From a virus, in the IMG/VR virus record IMGVR_UViG_3300046517_000579, positions 1 to 48,290 of that record: a stretch of DNA of 48,290 nucleotides. One strand, written 5' to 3'. Under the pieces are notes generated by a model that had not been told where the DNA came from, did not search any database, and worked only from the letters and a program-made list of their open reading frames with translations. How positions within the stretch are numbered: position 1 is the stretch's first letter; each line of letters opens with the position of its first letter. This document shows positions 15,760 to 25,996 of this stretch, piece by piece. The position numbers were made by a program, and so were the translations under genes.

Positions 15760-16190
15760 TAAGATTTACCCCACTTGAAGAGTGGCACATACCGCTGATC
15801 CAAGCGCAAGAGGTTCAGGCTAGGGACCAAGCGTTCCATATCGCGCAGAACGCGATCCCCGATCTTGTAAAAAACTCGTTTTCTCTGTGTTGCTGGATTG
15901 ACGACGAGTGCGTCGGCGCAGCCGGCGTAAGGCCCATCTGGCAGGGGCGCGCGGCGGCTTGGGCGCTCTTGGGAAGGAATTCCCGGCCCGCGATGGTCGC
16001 CATCGTGAAGAAACTCCGGTTCGTTCTCGCTACGATGCCCGTCAATCGCATAGAAATGACCGTGCAAGCGGAATTTGGACCCGGCTGTAGGCTGGCAGCG
16101 CTTTTGGGCTTTGAGCGCGAGGCGAGGCTCCCCGGCTTCTTCCCGGACGGTTCAACTGCTTATTTGTTTACACGCTTGAAACACGTCTAA
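15756..16190 (+). CDS. GNAT-like / T7 gp13-like internal protein
   Basis: A 144-aa protein with the look of a degenerate GNAT acetyltransferase: an N-terminal helix, strands around CCWIDDECVGAAGVRPIW, a helix with RNSRPAMVAIVKKLRF, and a final CRLAALLGFEREARLPGFFPDG strand-helix unit. Proteins like this (T7 gp13 type) sit at this position in podoviruses and are needed for virion assembly rather than known acetylation. The start overlaps the nozzle stop by 4 bases (ATGATAA). Confidence 0.7.
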   Translation: MIRFTPLEEWHIPLIQAQEVQARDQAFHIAQNAIPDLVKNSFSLCCWIDDECVGAAGVRPIWQGRAAAWALLGRNSRPAMVAIVKKLRFVLATMPVNRIEMTVQAEFGPGCRLAALLGFEREARLPGFFPDGSTAYLFTRLKHV

Positions 16191-16201
16191 GAGGTAGCAC
16201 C

Positions 16202-16660
16202 GTGGCGATGATGGGCGCAGTGCTAGGGGTAGTCGGCGGGATCGTGCAAGGCGTCGGCGCGATGCAGGCGCATGAGGCACAAGCCAAGGCAGACGAATAC
16301 AATGCTGCTGTCGCTACGCGTAACTCACAAGTCATCAAGGAACAGACTGCGGCGTCAATAGACGATCAGGCACACGCAAACGCGCGTCAGCTAAGTGCCA
16401 TACGCGGTATGTTTCTAGCCAACGGCATTTCGCAAACAGGTTCGATGATGGACGCTATTCTGGACCAAGCACGTACGGATGCGCTTGGCATTCAGCGTAA
16501 ACAATATGCTGGGCAATTGCAAGTAATTGAGCAGACAGATAAATATAATCTGGACAAGATGGGCGCGGCTGACGAACGCGCAGCGGGAAGCATAAGTCTG
16601 GTTAGCGGCATACTTGGCGGTATTAGCTCCGGTGTGAGCGAAATGACAAGGAGCGCATAA
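16202..16660 (+). CDS. Internal virion protein B-like (T7 gp14-like)
   Basis: A 152-aa protein beginning with a Gly/Ala-rich hydrophobic segment (MGAVLGVVGGIVQGVGA), followed by long Gln/Ala-rich helices and a second hydrophobic stretch near the C-terminus (ISLVSGILGGISSGV). This matches small podoviral ejection proteins that form a channel in the outer membrane. A GTG start follows AAGAGGTAGC; ATGs two or three codons later are possible. Confidence 0.75.
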   Translation: MAMMGAVLGVVGGIVQGVGAMQAHEAQAKADEYNAAVATRNSQVIKEQTAASIDDQAHANARQLSAIRGMFLANGISQTGSMMDAILDQARTDALGIQRKQYAGQLQVIEQTDKYNLDKMGAADERAAGSISLVSGILGGISSGVSEMTRSA

Positions 16661-19600
16661 ATGCCATCTATTCCGCTGCCCGGTGTTGCACGCGTAGATC
16701 AGATTAGCCCGCTAGTTGGCGCTCCACAGTCACAAGCGACTAGCGAGGCTTTCGGCGGTGCTGTTGGCCAAGCAGTTGAAGGCTTCGGTGGCGCGATTGG
16801 CGCGCTTGGTCAATCAATTGGCGGTTATTTCGACAAGAAGCAAAAAGCAATAGACGCAGCGTCTGTTGCGACACGAACAGCCAACACGACGTTTACACCA
16901 CAAGCAAATGATTTAACTAATAATGCGCCGCCTGACGGCAGCGGCTTGGTAGACGCCACCAAGACCGTAGGTATGAAGTTTGTTGACGACCAAGTAGCGG
17001 CATACGTAAAAGATGGTGCAACGCCGGCTCAGGCAAACGCGTATAGGCTTAACCTGTTGAACATGCAAGCGCAGCATGTTCAGAACGCTGCTAGCACAGC
17101 TAACAAGATGGCGAACGACAACGCCAAGCTTGACGTGGACAAAGGCTTGGCTACGCAGCTTGACGATATCGTAGCTGGTGGTGCGATTGATCAGCCTAAC
17201 TTCGAGGCGAGGACAAAGATCGCGCACGATTTGATAGATAAGAATACGAGCTTGACGGGCGATCAGAAGAAGCAATTAGCGCAAGATTGGGATCAGAAAG
17301 CAGTAGCCGGGCGTTTTGACGCGGCGTTGAGCGCAGCCGAGAAAAGCAACGATCCGGCTGCGGTTCAGGCTGTCATAGATGATATCAAGAAGCCCTATTG
17401 GCGCGACAAGTTTGACGCCAACATACTCGATAACAGGATTAAGGTTCTAACGCAGACGCAAGCTGCTGTCGAAAAGCTGCGATTGGGGAATATAGCAGAC
17501 TCGCATCTTAATGCCATCCGCGCCAACCCAACGCAAGAGAACTATTTGAAGGAGACGAAAGCCGCGTTAGACGCGTTTAACAAAGCAACGAATATGACTG
17601 GCTTGGAGAAGACAGCCGAGTTAACGCGTATACGGTCAAACGCAGCAGCTATGTTCTTTGAAGGCAGGGGCGAACAAGCCGGTACGCCCGCAGACATTGA
17701 CGCCATTATAAAAGACCTGAAGACAAATTTTGGCGAGGAACTGAGTTCAGGCGCTTTAGACAGCGAAATAAACAGTTTGCTACAGAAAAAGAACCTTTTG
17801 CAACAAAACGAGAATAGTGCGTATACCAAAGCTATTGGGGTACAAAAAGACGTACTGACACGCAACGAAGAAAATCTGAATGTGCTGGTACAGCATCTGT
17901 TCGACAAAGCGGACAAGATGCCAATCGAAGATGCTGAAATGAATGACTTGAATGCCAAGGCACAGGCGCTTGAAGTGCAAGAGCGCGTAATGCCCGGCTC
18001 AACAGGTGGTATAAAGCCGGAATTGCTGGCAAGAATACAGGATACGTTCACCAAGCGCGAGGCGTTCAGGGCAACGCACGGCCAGTCTAATGCTACAGTA
18101 ATTAAATACATCAACGCGATGACTAATCCCGCCGCAAAGGCGTGGACGGTGTTGGGTGGGCCAGATAACCCGGATGCGCCGGCTGACGGTAGCGGCGGCG
18201 GCGGCGGTGCAGCCGCTGGGGCTGACGGTACTGGCGGTGGAGCTAAAGGCAAAGCTATTACCCCGGCTCCGACGAAGACTGCCGGTGCTGCGCCCGATAT
18301 GCAACGAGCATTGACTAGCCCATGGAGTGCTAGGCGTATTGGCTACACGGCTGACAACGGCGTGAAGGTCGTTGCGCAGATAACTGATCACACAGCCATG
18401 CAAGGCATGCAACCACGGGCGTATGTGCTTCTGAACGGTGGCGTGGCGGCTGCTGGCGTGGCTGGCGTTGCAGTCATTCAGATCACGGCTGCGGCTGGCG
18501 GTGGTCATCTGTCGCATGCAGCCGGTTCAGAAATGGACGTTGTAGGCTGGCAGGACAAGGCTGAAACGATACCGTGGACCACTGCGCAGAAAATGCAGTT
18601 TCTACGCGGTGTAGCTGGTGCTGGCGGAAACAGATTTGGTATCTACGAACACGCTAATGGCTCAAACAGCAACAAAGTCCATTTTGGTTATGCGCATGGA
18701 GACTACCCGCCTGCGGTATGGGGTGCAAACGGGCTGGTTGGCGGCGATGCGTCACGTAACTTTCATGATCCGCTCGTGAAGCAATTTGGTGATCAGTTTG
18801 GTGCTGGTACAGTCGCAACAAATCGCGATGCTGCTATCATACCATATGATAGCGGTGGTCAGACGGCTAGGAGTATTGGCGACAACATGCCACGATACCA
18901 GCAAGTTATCGGGCAGATGGAAACGGGCGGACAGGCTAATCCGTATACAACTGTGGTCAATGAGTCCGCAGGCGGTAAAGCCGCATTAGGTAGATATGGC
19001 ATACTGCTGGAAAACGTAGGTCCGTGGTCGCAACGTGTGCTTGGTCGCACATTGACAGCAAGTGAGTTTTTGGCAGACCCAAAAGCGCAAGACGACATAT
19101 TCAAAGGCATGTTTGGTATGTATGTGCGCAAGTATGGGCCAGAAAACGCGGCGCGTGCGTGGCTGGGCGGCGAAGGCAGCGTAGCGCATCCCGGCGCAAG
19201 AGACAGCAACGGTAAATCCGTAGGTGACTATGGCGCGGAGTTCACGCGTTTGATGGGCGGTTCCAGCAGCTACGATAGCGCACCGTCAGCATCAGGGCTT
19301 GAAGCAGCAAGCCGCGAGCAGCTTATACAGGTGCAGACCGCACAGACTGTGATGGCACAAACTCAGCAGCAAATGAGCAATGGTAACTTCATTGCTTTCG
19401 TTGCTGATAACATGCACGTGCCAATGGCCGATCTCAGCACGCCAGAAGGCTACGCCCAACGCGCGCAAGACTATGAATGGGGTAAACAGCATTTCACGCC
19501 AACAGCCGCACAGAGTACGCCATTTAACCCTGACGAAGTGTCAGCAAACGAAGCGACGTTGAAATCAGGTGATGCGTCAAGAATACTGGCAATGGCACAA

Positions 19601-20791
19601 GCCATTCGTAGCTGGCCACAAGACATGCAGGAAGACGCCTATAAGCAGATGGGCGAAAGAGCGCCGACAGAGGTAATGGCAGCGCGTTACGCGTCGCGCG
19701 GCGACACGTCAATGGCGTTGTCGCAAATACGCGGTGATCAGGCGTTGATAGCTAACCCCGATCCTGTGTGGAAGAAAGCATTTGACAACGCGTGGTCCAC
19801 GTCTGATGGCATGGGCGACTTGCTGCGTGGGGCTGTCGATACAGGGCTGAACAATCTCAAAGTCGGCTTGAAGGGTTCGTTGTCAGCGCTGTACATGGAC
19901 AAATACGGTCCTTCGCACGCATTCAACCAAGCTGAGATGGATCAGCTAGCTGAGCAAGCACTGGGTCGTTCCATTGGGGTGGTCAACGGCACGCGTACGC
20001 TTATGCCAGCCGGTACGAACGACACGCAATTCAGTAATTTCATGGAAGTTGCGGATTGGCAGAGAGTGTCAATGACACAAACACCACCGCAGGGGCAAGA
20101 CGCCAGTGGCGCGGTGCATACTATTTCTGAATACGATATGTCGCGGATGCACCCAATCAACGTTGGCAGCAACGTGTATAAGTTTGTCAACGACAACGGG
20201 TTATTTGCGAAGACGATAGTCAACGGTAATACCGTGATTGACTATCAAGCAGTCATTGACAAGCCGTCAATCGACTTGGCACTGCAAGAGGCGAAGACAC
20301 CAGCGCAGACACCACCGGATGTGGGCGCTGGTCCAGCCGGGGCGAGGGGCGCGGGCGGCGTTGTGGACTTGGGGCGGCGTGGCGCACCGGACGCGGCCAC
20401 AGCGGCGAGCGTGGCTGCGGCAACGCCGGTTGTCGATAGGGGCACCCCGGTGGTTCCCGGCTCGCTGGCAGCGACGCCAGAGGCTGCGGCGGCTGCGGCA
20501 GCGGCAGCGACGGCAGGCCCGCCAGCGCCCGCCCCTGCCCCCGTAGCGCCCACGCCGGCAGTCACGCCCGCGCCGGCTCCAACGATGACGCCACAAGCGA
20601 TTACGACAGAGCAACAGCAACAGATCGACGCTGCCGTGGAAGAGTACAAAGCGTCGATGAAACGTGGCGGTGGTGCTATGACCGCTGAGTTGGAAAAGAT
20701 ATTCAGAGATGCGTATCTGCAATCCATACTGACCAGACAAGCGAAGCCAGCGCCTGTGTTACGTGGAAAATCACCGTTAAAGGGTAAGTAG
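16661..20791 (+). CDS. Ejection protein with M15-like and lytic transglycosylase domains
   Basis: A 1376-aa internal virion protein. The N-terminal half is helical and coiled-coil-like. Near residues 610-680 a peptidase M15-like region shows SHAAGSEMD (H-x6-D zinc-site pattern) and a later KVHFGY histidine. From about 743 a lysozyme/SLT-like domain follows: IGQMETGG with the catalytic Glu near 752, then GRYGILLENVGPW and the LTASEFLADP stretch. The C-terminus is Ala/Pro-rich. It should open peptidoglycan during DNA entry. Two different murein-cleaving domains in one ejection protein is notable. Confidence 0.85.
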   Translation: MPSIPLPGVARVDQISPLVGAPQSQATSEAFGGAVGQAVEGFGGAIGALGQSIGGYFDKKQKAIDAASVATRTANTTFTPQANDLTNNAPPDGSGLVDATKTVGMKFVDDQVAAYVKDGATPAQANAYRLNLLNMQAQHVQNAASTANKMANDNAKLDVDKGLATQLDDIVAGGAIDQPNFEARTKIAHDLIDKNTSLTGDQKKQLAQDWDQKAVAGRFDAALSAAEKSNDPAAVQAVIDDIKKPYWRDKFDANILDNRIKVLTQTQAAVEKLRLGNIADSHLNAIRANPTQENYLKETKAALDAFNKATNMTGLEKTAELTRIRSNAAAMFFEGRGEQAGTPADIDAIIKDLKTNFGEELSSGALDSEINSLLQKKNLLQQNENSAYTKAIGVQKDVLTRNEENLNVLVQHLFDKADKMPIEDAEMNDLNAKAQALEVQERVMPGSTGGIKPELLARIQDTFTKREAFRATHGQSNATVIKYINAMTNPAAKAWTVLGGPDNPDAPADGSGGGGGAAAGADGTGGGAKGKAITPAPTKTAGAAPDMQRALTSPWSARRIGYTADNGVKVVAQITDHTAMQGMQPRAYVLLNGGVAAAGVAGVAVIQITAAAGGGHLSHAAGSEMDVVGWQDKAETIPWTTAQKMQFLRGVAGAGGNRFGIYEHANGSNSNKVHFGYAHGDYPPAVWGANGLVGGDASRNFHDPLVKQFGDQFGAGTVATNRDAAIIPYDSGGQTARSIGDNMPRYQQVIGQMETGGQANPYTTVVNESAGGKAALGRYGILLENVGPWSQRVLGRTLTASEFLADPKAQDDIFKGMFGMYVRKYGPENAARAWLGGEGSVAHPGARDSNGKSVGDYGAEFTRLMGGSSSYDSAPSASGLEAASREQLIQVQTAQTVMAQTQQQMSNGNFIAFVADNMHVPMADLSTPEGYAQRAQDYEWGKQHFTPTAAQSTPFNPDEVSANEATLKSGDASRILAMAQAIRSWPQDMQEDAYKQMGERAPTEVMAARYASRGDTSMALSQIRGDQALIANPDPVWKKAFDNAWSTSDGMGDLLRGAVDTGLNNLKVGLKGSLSALYMDKYGPSHAFNQAEMDQLAEQALGRSIGVVNGTRTLMPAGTNDTQFSNFMEVADWQRVSMTQTPPQGQDASGAVHTISEYDMSRMHPINVGSNVYKFVNDNGLFAKTIVNGNTVIDYQAVIDKPSIDLALQEAKTPAQTPPDVGAGPAGARGAGGVVDLGRRGAPDAATAASVAAATPVVDRGTPVVPGSLAATPEAAAAAAAAATAGPPAPAPAPVAPTPAVTPAPAPTMTPQAITTEQQQQIDAAVEEYKASMKRGGGAMTAELEKIFRDAYLQSILTRQAKPAPVLRGKSPLKGK

Positions 20792-23491
20792 ATGATACGG
20801 CCAGCGCCTGACGCTGTTTTACCCTATAACAACGTAAACAATCTCAATCCGAGTTCGTTGTCGGAAGGTGCGCCTGCGTATGGCGAGCCAACAAGTTTTG
20901 TGAGCGGTGTTGGCGCGGCGTATCGCGCTGCTGTAGCTGCTGGTGCAATGCACTACAAGTCGCGTATGCTAGACGAGTATTCTGCGCTACAAGATAAGCT
21001 TATGACCGCTGGCTTCGAGCGACCACGGCTGTTTGCGGTAAACGAAGATCAAGTGAGTGATCCTGAGTTTCAGGCGTTAATGAACGAGCATACGCCTGTG
21101 CTACCGGGTGAAGACGAGCGCTTTGCGACTGATACAGCCAAGCGTCAAGCAATGCGGGATTGGGTCGGGCACGTTGATAACTTAGCGGTCAAGGCACAGG
21201 CAGCACGACCAGACTTGGGCATTGAAACGCTGACGCAGATGCATCAGCGCGTTATGAAAGAGATAGCCAGTGACACGAAAGACGGACAAGGCATAAGTGG
21301 CTGGCGCGGTTTAGTTGGCGCATTCTTTGGCGATCTTGGCGCGATGACAGCGTTCAAGAGTGACCCATGGGCACCCGTTAAGATTGGGTCCATGTTTTTG
21401 GGCGGCGAGCTAGTAGCTGGCGCGAATGTAGCTACGCGTATGGCAGTCATGGGCGCTATGAATGCTGGTGTGAGCCTATTGCCGGGAGATAGACAGACAC
21501 TCGCGCAAGCGGGTACGCCACAGAGTAACGAAGACATAGCAATGGGCGCGCTGTACAGCTTTCTCGGCGGTATGGCGTTTCAAGGCTTGGACGAAGCCGT
21601 GATAGGTTCGGCTGGCCGCGCAATTAGAAATGATCGTTATTCGTGGATGACGCTCAGCAAGCGCGACGCTGCGCTTGCCAAGCTGGCACCCACTGAACCA
21701 CCGCCAATGCCAGACGTGCCACCAGTGCCGCCAACGCCACCAGCAGCACCGCCTGACTTGGCGGCGCTGGCAGCACGACCGGCTGGGCCAGCAGTGTTTG
21801 AGCGTATGGGTGCGGGTGCGCGCCGGCCGGTCACGTCAGAGAACGAATACGTGTTGCCGGGGCTTCCGCCGCCAGCACAGAAAGCCGCGCTGAGCGATAT
21901 CAGCCGTGGGCAGATCGAGCCATTAACGTCATGGGCGCAGATGGAGAGCGCGCCCGGTGCATTCATTCCACGAGCGCAACGCGTGCCAATGGCCATTCTG
22001 GACAAGCTGGCCAGTTCGCGTATGGGCAAACAACGCTTGGCTGAAGACTTGGATATGGCTGCGCAACAGATGGAAGCCAATCCAACGATATCAGCACAAG
22101 AAGTCGTGCCACCAACAAGGCCGTTGAGCCCGAATGCAACGCTACACCCGGAAGTACGGACGTGGCTGGGGCCGGGCGTCAATACGGCACCAGAGCTAAA
22201 TCCGACGCTTCAGCGCGCAGCGCTAGGACACACATACAGACTTGAAGACGCAGCACGTGAACTTGACCCCGGATTATGGGATACGTGGGATCAGGTAAAC
22301 AAGGATTTGAAGACAGCGAAAGCTGATCTGGACAGGGTAACGAAGTTTCAGGCGGCTGCGCAAGCCGGTGGTACAGACGCGCTTGATAAGCGCATAAACG
22401 AGTTGATGAACCAGTTTGCACGTTCGCCGTCGTCAGCAACACGTATGAGCATTCTGCAAGAATTGGAAGACACAAGGGCGTATCACGCTGACTTGCAAAG
22501 AACACGAGCCGGTGGTGTACCGACTGCTAAACCGCCCAAGGGGCTTGATATTGTATCGCGTGTGGAAAAACTGGCAAAGATACAAGCCAAACGCGATGAA
22601 CTGTATAAAGGTGGTATTGAGCGTTCAATTGCTCGCGTAGACAATAACCCTGTTACTGGCGAAAAAGGCTTGTGGGCACTGCAAGTCGATGACGCCAAGG
22701 CGTGGGAAGAAAGTATGCGGCCGGGTGCGACTGATCGTATCAGTCAGTCATGGCGCTGGCCAGATGGTAAACGTCCAAAGGACTTGCCCAAGAACCCATA
22801 CGAAATAACGCTGACGAAAGGGCCAACGCAGAAAGAGTTGATGGCCAAGCGTAAGGCCGAATTTGAACAGCAAGCGGACCCAATTGCGAATGATCCAAAA
22901 GCGCCGGCCAACGAGACGCCTATTGAGACGGCAACACGCGTCAACACCACAAACTACGAAAACAAAGGAAAAGTTGACGCTGAAGCGTTTTATAAGCAAG
23001 TACGCGATTTTGCGAAGACAATGGAACCGGGTGGTGAAGCGACGCCAGCGCCGAGACTTGGCCAATACGAAGCAATCAGCGATAAACCGATCAGGCCGGG
23101 CATAGACATAGAGAAAGACATTAAGCCGACTGAAGCTGGCGAATTGGTGGGAGAGCGTTTCAAGGGTTTGACCACGGATGGACGTGTACGGTTGCTAGAT
23201 GGCGAAGTCAAAGCCGTGCATCTTGGTATAGGCGGCATGTGGTCATCAGGCGAGAAGATCAATCCCGCTGACGTAACGCATTTTAAGAACAATTTCAAAG
23301 GCGCTGATTGGGTGTCGGTAAACAAGCCAGCAGCAACAATTGGTGGCACAGATATAGCTAAGCTGTGGCAACAAGGCGCGTTTGAGTTCGATGGCAAGAG
23401 CCTGAATTTGAAAGAAGCAATGGACGAAATAGCGCACGACGAAGAAGCGTTCAAAAGCTTTGGTAGTTGTATAGCGGAGCCCGCAGCATAA
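20792..23491 (+). CDS. Large internal virion protein, unknown fold
   Basis: An 899-aa protein lying between the lytic ejection protein and the terminal ejection protein. An N-terminal half with Gly/Ala-rich hydrophobic stretches (residues about 185-235) could cross a membrane. A Pro-rich linker (about 297-325) follows, then a charged helical region and a C-terminal β/α part starting near 790 (GERFKGLTTDGRVRLLDGEVKA split by short loops). No known enzyme motif is clear. Its place suggests a T7 gp15-like ejection protein. The stop overlaps the next ATG (TAATG). Confidence 0.7.
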   Translation: MIRPAPDAVLPYNNVNNLNPSSLSEGAPAYGEPTSFVSGVGAAYRAAVAAGAMHYKSRMLDEYSALQDKLMTAGFERPRLFAVNEDQVSDPEFQALMNEHTPVLPGEDERFATDTAKRQAMRDWVGHVDNLAVKAQAARPDLGIETLTQMHQRVMKEIASDTKDGQGISGWRGLVGAFFGDLGAMTAFKSDPWAPVKIGSMFLGGELVAGANVATRMAVMGAMNAGVSLLPGDRQTLAQAGTPQSNEDIAMGALYSFLGGMAFQGLDEAVIGSAGRAIRNDRYSWMTLSKRDAALAKLAPTEPPPMPDVPPVPPTPPAAPPDLAALAARPAGPAVFERMGAGARRPVTSENEYVLPGLPPPAQKAALSDISRGQIEPLTSWAQMESAPGAFIPRAQRVPMAILDKLASSRMGKQRLAEDLDMAAQQMEANPTISAQEVVPPTRPLSPNATLHPEVRTWLGPGVNTAPELNPTLQRAALGHTYRLEDAARELDPGLWDTWDQVNKDLKTAKADLDRVTKFQAAAQAGGTDALDKRINELMNQFARSPSSATRMSILQELEDTRAYHADLQRTRAGGVPTAKPPKGLDIVSRVEKLAKIQAKRDELYKGGIERSIARVDNNPVTGEKGLWALQVDDAKAWEESMRPGATDRISQSWRWPDGKRPKDLPKNPYEITLTKGPTQKELMAKRKAEFEQQADPIANDPKAPANETPIETATRVNTTNYENKGKVDAEAFYKQVRDFAKTMEPGGEATPAPRLGQYEAISDKPIRPGIDIEKDIKPTEAGELVGERFKGLTTDGRVRLLDGEVKAVHLGIGGMWSSGEKINPADVTHFKNNFKGADWVSVNKPAATIGGTDIAKLWQQGAFEFDGKSLNLKEAMDEIAHDEEAFKSFGSCIAEPAA

Positions 23492-25986
23492 TGGCCGCAC
23501 CTGACGCATATCTCGGCTGTCTCAAGAAAGAGATGAACAAAAAGCGCGGCTACGGCGATAAGAAGATATCCGCTGCCGCAGACGAGTATCAGAGGCTGGC
23601 TGAGCGTAATCTTGCCAGTGGTATGGCGCTGACTGATGCGCGCGATACAGCCATGAATACGATCTTGACACGGCTGGACGCGGCTGGGCAGGAAAAGAAA
23701 GACAAGCTGTTCGCGACAGCCAAGCTACTGAGCGATCATGAAGCGCGTTTGCGGTCAACGTCAGCGGTCAAGACGTGGGCCGGCACGGTGGCCAGTAAGA
23801 TAGGCGTAGGGCTGAAGTCGCTGTTGGAAAGCGATCTGAGACTGCCTGCGTCAAACTTCAATTTCATGGCTATCCGCGACATAGCTGAAAAACGCATGTT
23901 TCGTATGTTCAACGAGACGATTGAGAGCGCGTCCAAGAACTGGCTTGGCCAACAGCGCGGTAACACCACCATGCGAGAGTTTGCTGCCGAGATTATGAAA
24001 CCCGGCAGTACAAACAACCCAGTAGCAAAAAGCTTCGCTGATGCGTGGCGGCAGCGCGATGCGTTCTTCATGTCGGAAATGAAACGGTTCGGTATCACTG
24101 TTTCGCCAGTTGATGGCCAGATGGTATTTCACCCGGTTGCAGCCAAGCTACCGCCAAAGGCTGAATTCATAGCCGATATGAAAAACAATATGGACTTGAA
24201 TAAAAGCGGTGGTGGAGCAATCATTCGAGAGAATGAGTTGGACGATTGGCTGGGTAAGTACTACGACGGCATACGGAAAGGTAATTTCAACGATCTGCCG
24301 AAAGCATTCGAGCAAACGGGTGGTCAATTCACACGTGACTTCGCCAATGATCGCATGATCCAGTTCAAGGACGCGGATGCATATGCAGCGATGCATGAAA
24401 AATACATGAATGGCGATTTTCTCTACACGCATGCGCAGTCAACAAAGAAACTGGCGCATAACATGGCGCTTGCGCAAGTCCTTGGTCCTAGCCCGGTGCA
24501 TATGGAAGGCACGCTGATCAAGATGGCTAAAGACTTGGCGGCTGAGTTGACGCCAGCGGGCTCCAACGTCAAAGCTATTGACAAGCAGATAAGACGTTTT
24601 CAGACCATGATGGACATGGCACTGCACCGGAACGCCATGGACCCTGAAAGCGCCATTGGCATGTGGACCACGGCGATATCAAACTTTCAGCAAGGGGCAA
24701 TGTTGGGTGGCTCAGTGTTCGCGTCGTTGCCGGGTGACATGGCGACGATGATAGCGACGCGTATGATCAATCACGAGCCAGTGCTAGCAGCGCTTGCAGC
24801 TATACCAAAAGCACTGATCATGTCCAAGGCTACGCAGCGCGAAATGCTCATGTTTGGACATGGCGCGTCGGAATACACAAATCAGATTGTGCATGAAGCG
24901 CGTTTCAACAGCATGGCTGAATACACCACGACGCCATTCAGATGGGGCGCGGATAAAGTGCTGCGCCTGACAGGCATGCCACGTGCTTTTGAAGCCGTGC
25001 GCGCAGCCGACATGATGGCACGGTCAAAGAGCCTATTCGAGCATATGAATACGCCATACGATCAGTTAGCTGAGCGTGACATGCTCGCGCGTTGGGACGT
25101 GACGGCAAAAGATTGGCAAGCAACACAGAAGGCAATGCAGACTGGCAACAACTACTCGCCGGCTGACGGCATAGGTATGTTCAGACCGCTTGACCACGCT
25201 GACGCGCTTGGACCGGAACTGACGCAGAAATGGCAGCTATTGATGCACAATGAAGGCAAGCGCAATGTCATTGAGACAACGCTTGAAGCACGTGCCATAG
25301 CGACGGCTGGGCTGCGGCCAGATACGTGGGCAGGTTTCTTGCTGTCGTCGGCTGGTCGGTTTCACAGCTATGCGCTCACGCAAGGCTTAGCGTTGGCGCG
25401 CACGATCATGGAAGCGGATACAGTAGGGGGCAAGATGGCCATAGCTGCGCGCTCTGGTTTGGCGCTCATTGTGCTGACGGCCATGGGCTTGCAAGTGCGC
25501 GACTATATGCAAGGAAAACAATTCGCTGACATACGTAACCCAAAATTCTGGGCACGAGCGGTATTTGCCAGTGGTGCGTTTGGCTACTGGGGAGACGTGA
25601 CCAATGGTGCTGTTCGCGCTGATCCGGCGTCAGCCGTTCTCAACACAATTGGTGGTCCATACGTGAAGATGATGGGCGACGCGATTGCGTTGTCGATGGG
25701 CTCAGCGTTTGCAAATATGGACGTGAACGAAGCGTCAGGCACGTGGACGGCAGGCAAGGCCGGCGTGCATCTCGTGGACTTCTTCCGCCAGAACCTGATA
25801 CCAGCGCCGTTCTTCATCAAGCCGTTGCTGGACCGGCACATACTGGAGCCGCTGCAAGAGGCAATGGACCCAAAGCTGATGGCACAACGCTATGCCGGCC
25901 AAATCAGCCACGCGATAGCAGCGGGCACGCCGTATCGCAAGGGCAACGAGCCCGGTACTCGTGGCTCGATCATCCCCGGTTTCTAG
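23491..25986 (+). CDS. Large internal virion / DNA ejection protein
   Basis: An 831-aa protein in the position of T7 gp16. It is largely α-helical, with hydrophobic segments in the last third (around IAARSGLALIVLTAMGLQV) that could insert into the inner membrane. The motif GPELTQKWQLLMHNEGKR and the following FLLSSAGRFHSYALTQG occur in ejection proteins of related podoviruses. The ATG at 23491 overlaps the previous stop; a TTG at 23467 is less likely. It precedes the tail fibre gene. Confidence 0.75.
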   Translation: MAAPDAYLGCLKKEMNKKRGYGDKKISAAADEYQRLAERNLASGMALTDARDTAMNTILTRLDAAGQEKKDKLFATAKLLSDHEARLRSTSAVKTWAGTVASKIGVGLKSLLESDLRLPASNFNFMAIRDIAEKRMFRMFNETIESASKNWLGQQRGNTTMREFAAEIMKPGSTNNPVAKSFADAWRQRDAFFMSEMKRFGITVSPVDGQMVFHPVAAKLPPKAEFIADMKNNMDLNKSGGGAIIRENELDDWLGKYYDGIRKGNFNDLPKAFEQTGGQFTRDFANDRMIQFKDADAYAAMHEKYMNGDFLYTHAQSTKKLAHNMALAQVLGPSPVHMEGTLIKMAKDLAAELTPAGSNVKAIDKQIRRFQTMMDMALHRNAMDPESAIGMWTTAISNFQQGAMLGGSVFASLPGDMATMIATRMINHEPVLAALAAIPKALIMSKATQREMLMFGHGASEYTNQIVHEARFNSMAEYTTTPFRWGADKVLRLTGMPRAFEAVRAADMMARSKSLFEHMNTPYDQLAERDMLARWDVTAKDWQATQKAMQTGNNYSPADGIGMFRPLDHADALGPELTQKWQLLMHNEGKRNVIETTLEARAIATAGLRPDTWAGFLLSSAGRFHSYALTQGLALARTIMEADTVGGKMAIAARSGLALIVLTAMGLQVRDYMQGKQFADIRNPKFWARAVFASGAFGYWGDVTNGAVRADPASAVLNTIGGPYVKMMGDAIALSMGSAFANMDVNEASGTWTAGKAGVHLVDFFRQNLIPAPFFIKPLLDRHILEPLQEAMDPKLMAQRYAGQISHAIAAGTPYRKGNEPGTRGSIIPGF

Positions 25987-25996
25987 GAGACGATAA

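Noticed and set aside
17542-18252. A 236-aa minus-strand frame inside the ejection protein gene
   Set aside because: Its composition is Ser/Ala/Pro-rich shadow sequence, with no ribosome-binding site and a real gene on the other strand.
20245-20740. Long minus-strand frames opposite the ejection protein gene
   Set aside because: They mirror the Ala/Pro-rich, GC-rich codons of the plus-strand gene, which has clear domains.
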